From Methanoregula sp. (lineage in GTDB: Archaea > Halobacteriota > Methanomicrobia > Methanomicrobiales > Methanospirillaceae), in NCBI GenBank assembly GCA_023228295.1, contig JALOBP010000041.1, positions 1 through 25,939 of the forward strand: 25,939 nt of DNA, given 5' to 3'. Shown here piece after piece: positions 22,581 to 25,939 of this stretch. Position 1 is the first letter of the stretch. Each line of letters starts with the position of its first letter. The notes beneath the pieces are model-generated. The model was not told the DNA's origin. It worked only from the letters and a program-made list of their open reading frames with translations, and searched no databases. A program made the position numbers and the translations under genes.

Positions 22581-22591
22581 GTAGGAATATT

Positions 22592-23122
22592 TTAGTTCGT
22601 TTCTACCGGTCCCGTATATACTCCGGAACCAAGCCACCAGTCATCATCCATCTTCACCCCGTACCCCATCTTTGATTCGAGTGTGTTGTTGTGGGCAGGA
22701 TTGATGTAAGTGAACCGGTAATACCCGCTCCCGTTCCGGACAACCGCACCCATCTCGTCTACAAAAATGCCGATGGCTTTGTTGTCAGTGCGGACTTTGC
22801 CGACCATCTCCGGGTTGACCGGGTGGGCGAGAGTCGTACCATTGAACGCATAGGCATAGATATAGAGTTCCCCCTGGATGAACGAACCATCCGGGTTATT
22901 AAACTCAGCAAGGGCCTTTTCCGTGCCCTGGGCATTTACATAGGCTGCCGCACGGTCAACAAAAGCAACGAGCGTCTCATTGGATGTGTAGGTCTGCCGG
23001 ATGGTGTCGGTACTTCCCGGTGCTGGCAGGGCAGCATCGGGCGGATCCTGGGTACAGCCGGTGGTTGCCAGAAACATGCCGAGAAACAGCAGGGCCAGGA
23101 ATGGAATTGAACCGGGTTTCAT
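22592..23122 (-). CDS. Stand-alone single-Cache-domain lipoprotein
   Basis: This 176-residue lipoprotein has a signal sequence with LATTGC (Cys23). It is followed by one sCache_2-type sensor domain: AAYVNAQGTEKALAEFNNPDG, GELYIYAYAFNGTTLAHPVNP, MVGKVRTDNKAIGIFVDEM and GYYRFTYINPAHNN. The end WLGSGVYTG is typical of the fold that binds small organic acids or similar ligands outside the cell. Usually this domain is fused to a histidine kinase or chemoreceptor; here it is alone. I choose the start at 23122. A TATA box at 23148-23155 overlaps the upstream ATG (23149) and would initiate near 23127. It converges on the BMP-type lipoprotein gene. Confidence 0.88.
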   Translation of the reverse strand: MKPGSIPFLALLFLGMFLATTGCTQDPPDAALPAPGSTDTIRQTYTSNETLVAFVDRAAAYVNAQGTEKALAEFNNPDGSFIQGELYIYAYAFNGTTLAHPVNPEMVGKVRTDNKAIGIFVDEMGAVVRNGSGYYRFTYINPAHNNTLESKMGYGVKMDDDWWLGSGVYTGPVETN

Positions 23123-23147
23123 GTTAGTAATGTGCGTTAATCTGCCC

Positions 23148-23155
23148 ATAAATAT
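23148..23155 (-). promoter_or_regulatory. TATA box for the Cache lipoprotein gene
   Basis: ATATTTAT on the minus strand is centred about 30 nt before the ATG at 23122. The predicted mRNA would be almost leaderless, which rules out the upstream ATG. Confidence 0.5.
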
Positions 23156-23298
23156 GCTGATTCCACAGAATTTGCCGAGCCGTATTCATAATCTCCTGCA
23201 TACCTGTATTGCCATGACCAGGAAGCAGATACTGGAATAATGGAAATACCCGCACACCCGGCCGCGGCAGGCAGACCGGCAGATAGTAATAGCAATTT

Positions 23299-23328
23299 GT
23301 ATGAAGAAAATCCGGATTTTTTTCATAC
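23299..23328. repeat. Near-perfect 30-nt palindrome
   Basis: The 15-nt arms GTATGAAGAAAATCC and GGATTTTTTTCATAC are complementary with one mismatch and no spacer. It lies about 140 nt past the YkgJ-like gene and 150 nt upstream of the Cache lipoprotein promoter. It could be a terminator for the former or a regulator-binding site for the latter. Confidence 0.55.
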
Positions 23329-23465
23329 CTGAATCCTCATAAACGGGAATAATGCAGTAAAAACCGGTTGGCATCATCGGGAGAGGCTAGTCAACAAATT
23401 TACAGCGGATCACGATTAAAGGAAAATTTCTGTCCCCGGTGCCGGAATTCCGGATCCGGGCCTGC

Positions 23466-23948
23466 TTACATCAGGACCATGTAACCTGCACGGGAGAGCG
23501 CCAGTTTCACTCGTTTGTCCCACGCTGCATCGTCCGGCACGATACCGTCGTTGATCTGTTCTTCAAAGATCCGTGTCAGCCGTTCGTCTTCGGAAGCAAG
23601 GAACCGCTGGTACATGATCCGCCCGGCCCTTCCTCCATCGGCATCTAGGATCAGCATCCGCCAGCAGCCATAGTCCCGGCAGATCTCCGGGCGGGTCAGG
23701 TGGACTGTACAGAACCCTTTTGAGAGGGCGTGATCGAACCGGAAGAACGGACAGGCTTCGGGGCGTTCGGCAAAGAGAGTACGGTCAGAAAAAAGGTCAA
23801 TCTTGTCCGGATCAACAGAAACAATGGTTTTTTCACCGGTATACTCGTTATTTACGAGATACCGGTAATCCCCCAAATCCTTTCGGATCGTATGGACAAG
23901 GCCGAGATGGCTGCAACATTCACCGCACTGGCTGCATTCGAATGGCAT
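23466..23948 (-). CDS. YkgJ-family cysteine-cluster protein
   Basis: The 160-residue protein begins MPFECSQCGECC, the CxxCxxCC signature (C5, C8, C11, C12) of the YkgJ family (zinc/iron-chelating domain, PF03692). More Cys follow in ACPFF, GFCTVHLTRPEICRDYGCW, as usual for these proteins, which are thought to bind an Fe-S cluster or zinc. The cellular role is unknown. The frame extends 11 codons upstream, but the family begins just before the Cys cluster. A TATA-like GATATTAAGG at about 23990-23999 would initiate near 23970, so I use 23948. The gene is monocistronic. Confidence 0.88.
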   Translation of the reverse strand: MPFECSQCGECCSHLGLVHTIRKDLGDYRYLVNNEYTGEKTIVSVDPDKIDLFSDRTLFAERPEACPFFRFDHALSKGFCTVHLTRPEICRDYGCWRMLILDADGGRAGRIMYQRFLASEDERLTRIFEEQINDGIVPDDAAWDKRVKLALSRAGYMVLM

Positions 23949-24349
23949 GGAATGTACCTGAACAGATACCGGGTATTGCATTCCCGGTCCTTAATATCAC
24001 CGTAATACGATTCGGAAAATTTGGAAATGATGGAATTTACTGGTCTCCCTTACAACCACCTGTTATCATTCTGACGCGCTGCAATCACCCCTCCGGTATC
24101 TTCGAGATCTTCTGGGGAACATCCGGTCATATCAATAAGGGTGAGCTATGTCACGATGAGAGCGACTCAGCAGATGATACCCATAAAATAAGACCGTAAC
24201 CTTGTTCCCACAGGTTTCTTATCCCTTACCTGTTTTACGCTATGATCAGGTGCCATTTACAAAAAAGATCATGGTAACCGGTGCCACGCAGATCCGAATT
24301 ATCCGGATTGTAAAACGGCCCGTCCCGGGCCAGGGGAAAAAAGGTTTGT
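23949..24349. other. Intergenic region, no gene seen
   Basis: 401 nt between two minus-strand genes. It holds the likely promoter of the YkgJ-like gene near its left end and a short inverted repeat ACAGGT/ACCTGT (24210-24233). Open frames here overlap the opposite strand of the YkgJ-like gene and are not credible. Confidence 0.6.
24337..24342 (-). terminator. Oligo-T terminator candidate
   Basis: A T6 run in the minus-strand transcript about 8 nt after the PEGA protein stop. Confidence 0.3.
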
Positions 24350-25939
24350 CTATTCATTCCGCCGGCCAAGAGCAAGGATTGCCCCGATACCTGCAAGGGC
24401 ACCAATGACCGGCATAACCGTCACCGTTGACTTTGTTGTCGGAGGAACAGCAGCAAGGCTGATGGCAACCGGTGTGCTCTGCCCGCCCGTGACAGTTACG
24501 GTCTGGGAAGCATCGGTGTATCCGGTCTGCTTTACCGTAACTACGTGAGAGCCCGCCGGGATGTCGGAAAGGGTCACGGGAGTGATACCCCTGAAGATAT
24601 TGTCAAGGAAGAGTTCGGCGCCGGCCGGTGTTGAAACGATGATGATCTGTCCGGTCGTATCAGGTGTCGGCGATGGCGCATTGGGGGTAAGCTGGGCGTT
24701 GACGGTCACAACCTCTCCGCCTTTTACGTATATGGTCTGGGTATAGTCCTGGAAATCCGTATGCTGAATAAGGAGGGTGTGGTATCCCGCAAGGATACTC
24801 GTGAGATCGAGATAGCTGCCGACCGGTGTCTGTCCCATGAAGTTCCCGTCAAAATAGACCGATGAACCTCCCGGAGTGGATGCAACTTCGATTGAACCTA
24901 CTGTCGATTGCTGGCGTGTAAATGTCAATGAGACCTGTGTCTGCGAACCTGCGTTCACGGTGACGGTAGACAGGTACTCATCGTAACCGGCCTTGTGAAG
25001 CCGGAGAGTGTGCGACCCCGGGGCCAGGTTGGTGACCACGTACGGACTTTCGGCGATATAGTTGCCGTCAACATAGATGTCCGCTCCTTTGGGAGAGGTC
25101 ACGACATTGATGGAGCCTGTCTGGGGCTGCGGGGTATTGGGAACAAGATAAGCATTAATGGTGGCGGTCTGGCCGGCAGTCACGTACGCGGAAGTCCCGT
25201 ACGGCTGGTAGCCGCTCATCGTGATCTGGATAGAGTGGCCGCCCGCACTGATGCCTGTAAATGTTGCTGGAGAATACTGCCAGTTTCCGCCGTCGATCGT
25301 GACAATGGCGCCGGAGGGGTTGGAGTTGACCTGAATATTCCCGTACGACGGTGTGGGGTTCGGGTTCAGGGTGGCGTACAGGTTCACGGTCTGGCCGTTC
25401 GCTGGCCACGATGTCACGGTACCGGTGAAGAGCTGGTACCCGGGTTTCTGCACGGTAAATGTCCGGTAGGGCGTGCTGGTTGTCCCGACTTCAACAGAAC
25501 AGGACCCCTGCGCAATGGTGCATCCGGAAGAGAGGCCATCAAAGGATACCGTGGCGCCATCAACATTACAGTTCACTTTGAGCCATCCTTTGTCACAGCC
25601 AATGCACGGCGTGGGGGTAAGGGTTGTCGGCACGGCTGTTACATGGGTAGTCGGTATGGCTGTCGGTACACTGGTAGGATTTGTTGTTGGAACGGTCGTG
25701 ACCGGCACTAGTTTCAGGGTCGCATCGACCGCAGCCTGCTCACCGGCATGGAGTTCCTTCTCGGTCGAATAGGGTTCATAGCCGGTCATCGTGATCCGGA
25801 TGGTGTGGGTGCCTGCTCCCAGCTCCCTGCCGCTGATGGGGGTTACACCAGCTGCATTCCCGTCAATTGAGACCTCTGCTCCTGAGGGTGTCGAGAGAAT
25901 TGTAATCCACCCGACCTGGGGTCCCGGTTTTTCTGTGGT
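24350..25939 (-). CDS. PEGA-repeat cell-surface protein (N-terminus outside window)
   Basis: The frame stays open to the window edge, giving 529 residues without the start. It contains six PEGA-like repeats. Five have the form 'G.I.V.S.P.GA.V.[VLI]DG...G.TP' ending in a 'G.H.[LI]...GY' strand. The second from the N-terminal side is degenerate and has a Cys pair (CIGCDKGWLKVNC). A Thr/Pro/Val-rich linker follows the first repeat, probably O-glycosylated or stretched across the cell wall. The chain ends in a membrane helix, VMPVIGALAGIGAILALGRRN, a C-terminal anchor. PEGA domains are common in surface proteins of Methanomicrobia and are thought to mediate protein or S-layer interactions. The upstream part, including the signal peptide, is not visible. 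Confidence 0.92.
   Translation of the reverse strand, partial: TTEKPGPQVGWITILSTPSGAEVSIDGNAAGVTPISGRELGAGTHTIRITMTGYEPYSTEKELHAGEQAAVDATLKLVPVTTVPTTNPTSVPTAIPTTHVTAVPTTLTPTPCIGCDKGWLKVNCNVDGATVSFDGLSSGCTIAQGSCSVEVGTTSTPYRTFTVQKPGYQLFTGTVTSWPANGQTVNLYATLNPNPTPSYGNIQVNSNPSGAIVTIDGGNWQYSPATFTGISAGGHSIQITMSGYQPYGTSAYVTAGQTATINAYLVPNTPQPQTGSINVVTSPKGADIYVDGNYIAESPYVVTNLAPGSHTLRLHKAGYDEYLSTVTVNAGSQTQVSLTFTRQQSTVGSIEVASTPGGSSVYFDGNFMGQTPVGSYLDLTSILAGYHTLLIQHTDFQDYTQTIYVKGGEVVTVNAQLTPNAPSPTPDTTGQIIIVSTPAGAELFLDNIFRGITPVTLSDIPAGSHVVTVKQTGYTDASQTVTVTGGQSTPVAISLAAVPPTTKSTVTVMPVIGALAGIGAILALGRRNE

Larger units (their letters stand above)
23123..23465. other. Intergenic region with promoter and palindrome
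   Basis: 343 nt between two minus-strand genes. Besides the Cache-gene TATA box and a 30-nt palindrome at 23299-23328, no coding sequence is evident. Confidence 0.6.

Overview
The window looks like a chromosomal segment of a methanogenic archaeon, most likely of the order Methanomicrobiales (Methanoregula/Methanosphaerula-like). This is an inference. It rests on archaeal TATA boxes close to start codons, lipobox-bearing surface lipoproteins, PEGA-repeat surface proteins, DUF1616 and DUF457 membrane proteins, a DUF104/PIN toxin-antitoxin pair, and a MoxR-DUF58-DUF4129-DUF4350 operon. No tRNA, rRNA, CRISPR array or transposase was seen.

Region 1 (1-7300, minus strand) is a nucleotide-sugar / surface-glycan locus. 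In transcription order it holds a hexapeptide acyltransferase, a Gfo/Idh/MocA dehydrogenase, a WbpD/WlbB-like N-acetyltransferase, a DegT-type aminotransferase and a UDP-HexNAc 6-dehydrogenase (wecC/wbpA-like). Next come a broken 2-epimerase (wecB/wbpI-like) and dTDP-glucose 4,6-dehydratase (rfbB). The set matches the known route to UDP-2,3-diacetamido-2,3-dideoxy-glucuronic acid, a sugar of methanogen N-glycans and bacterial O-antigens. The 2-epimerase that would turn it into the manno form survives only as two truncated 5' ends. They flank a DUF104-PIN toxin-antitoxin cassette with its own promoter. The 5' ends differ mainly at silent positions, so they look like remnants of two different wecB genes.

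Region 2 (7300-9100) is about 1.8 kb with no convincing gene but dense structure: a dispersed element, paired TCCGGA hairpins, a G-quadruplex-type run, and a 325-bp segment bounded by 13-nt inverted repeats that contains a hairpin between 14-nt direct repeats. Related copies of the dispersed element lie near 9.9-10.0 kb (inverted), 12.9-13.06 kb and, more degenerate, 19.95-20.02 kb.

Region 3 (9.1-12.8 kb) has a DUF457 membrane protein, a 618-residue membrane protein with a DUF2927-like extracytoplasmic domain, and a small secreted or lipoprotein gene. Region 4 (13.28-19.92 kb, plus strand) is a tight seven-gene operon: small membrane protein, DUF4129 protein, DUF4350 protein, MoxR AAA+ ATPase, DUF58 protein, a polytopic membrane protein and a membrane-anchored cysteine-containing protein. 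It probably works as a membrane chaperone/assembly system for envelope proteins. Region 5 (20.1-25.9 kb) holds a DUF1616 membrane protein, a BMP-family substrate-binding lipoprotein, a stand-alone single-Cache lipoprotein, a YkgJ-type cysteine-cluster protein and a PEGA-repeat surface protein cut by the window edge. Most of the recognisable products act at or build the cell envelope.
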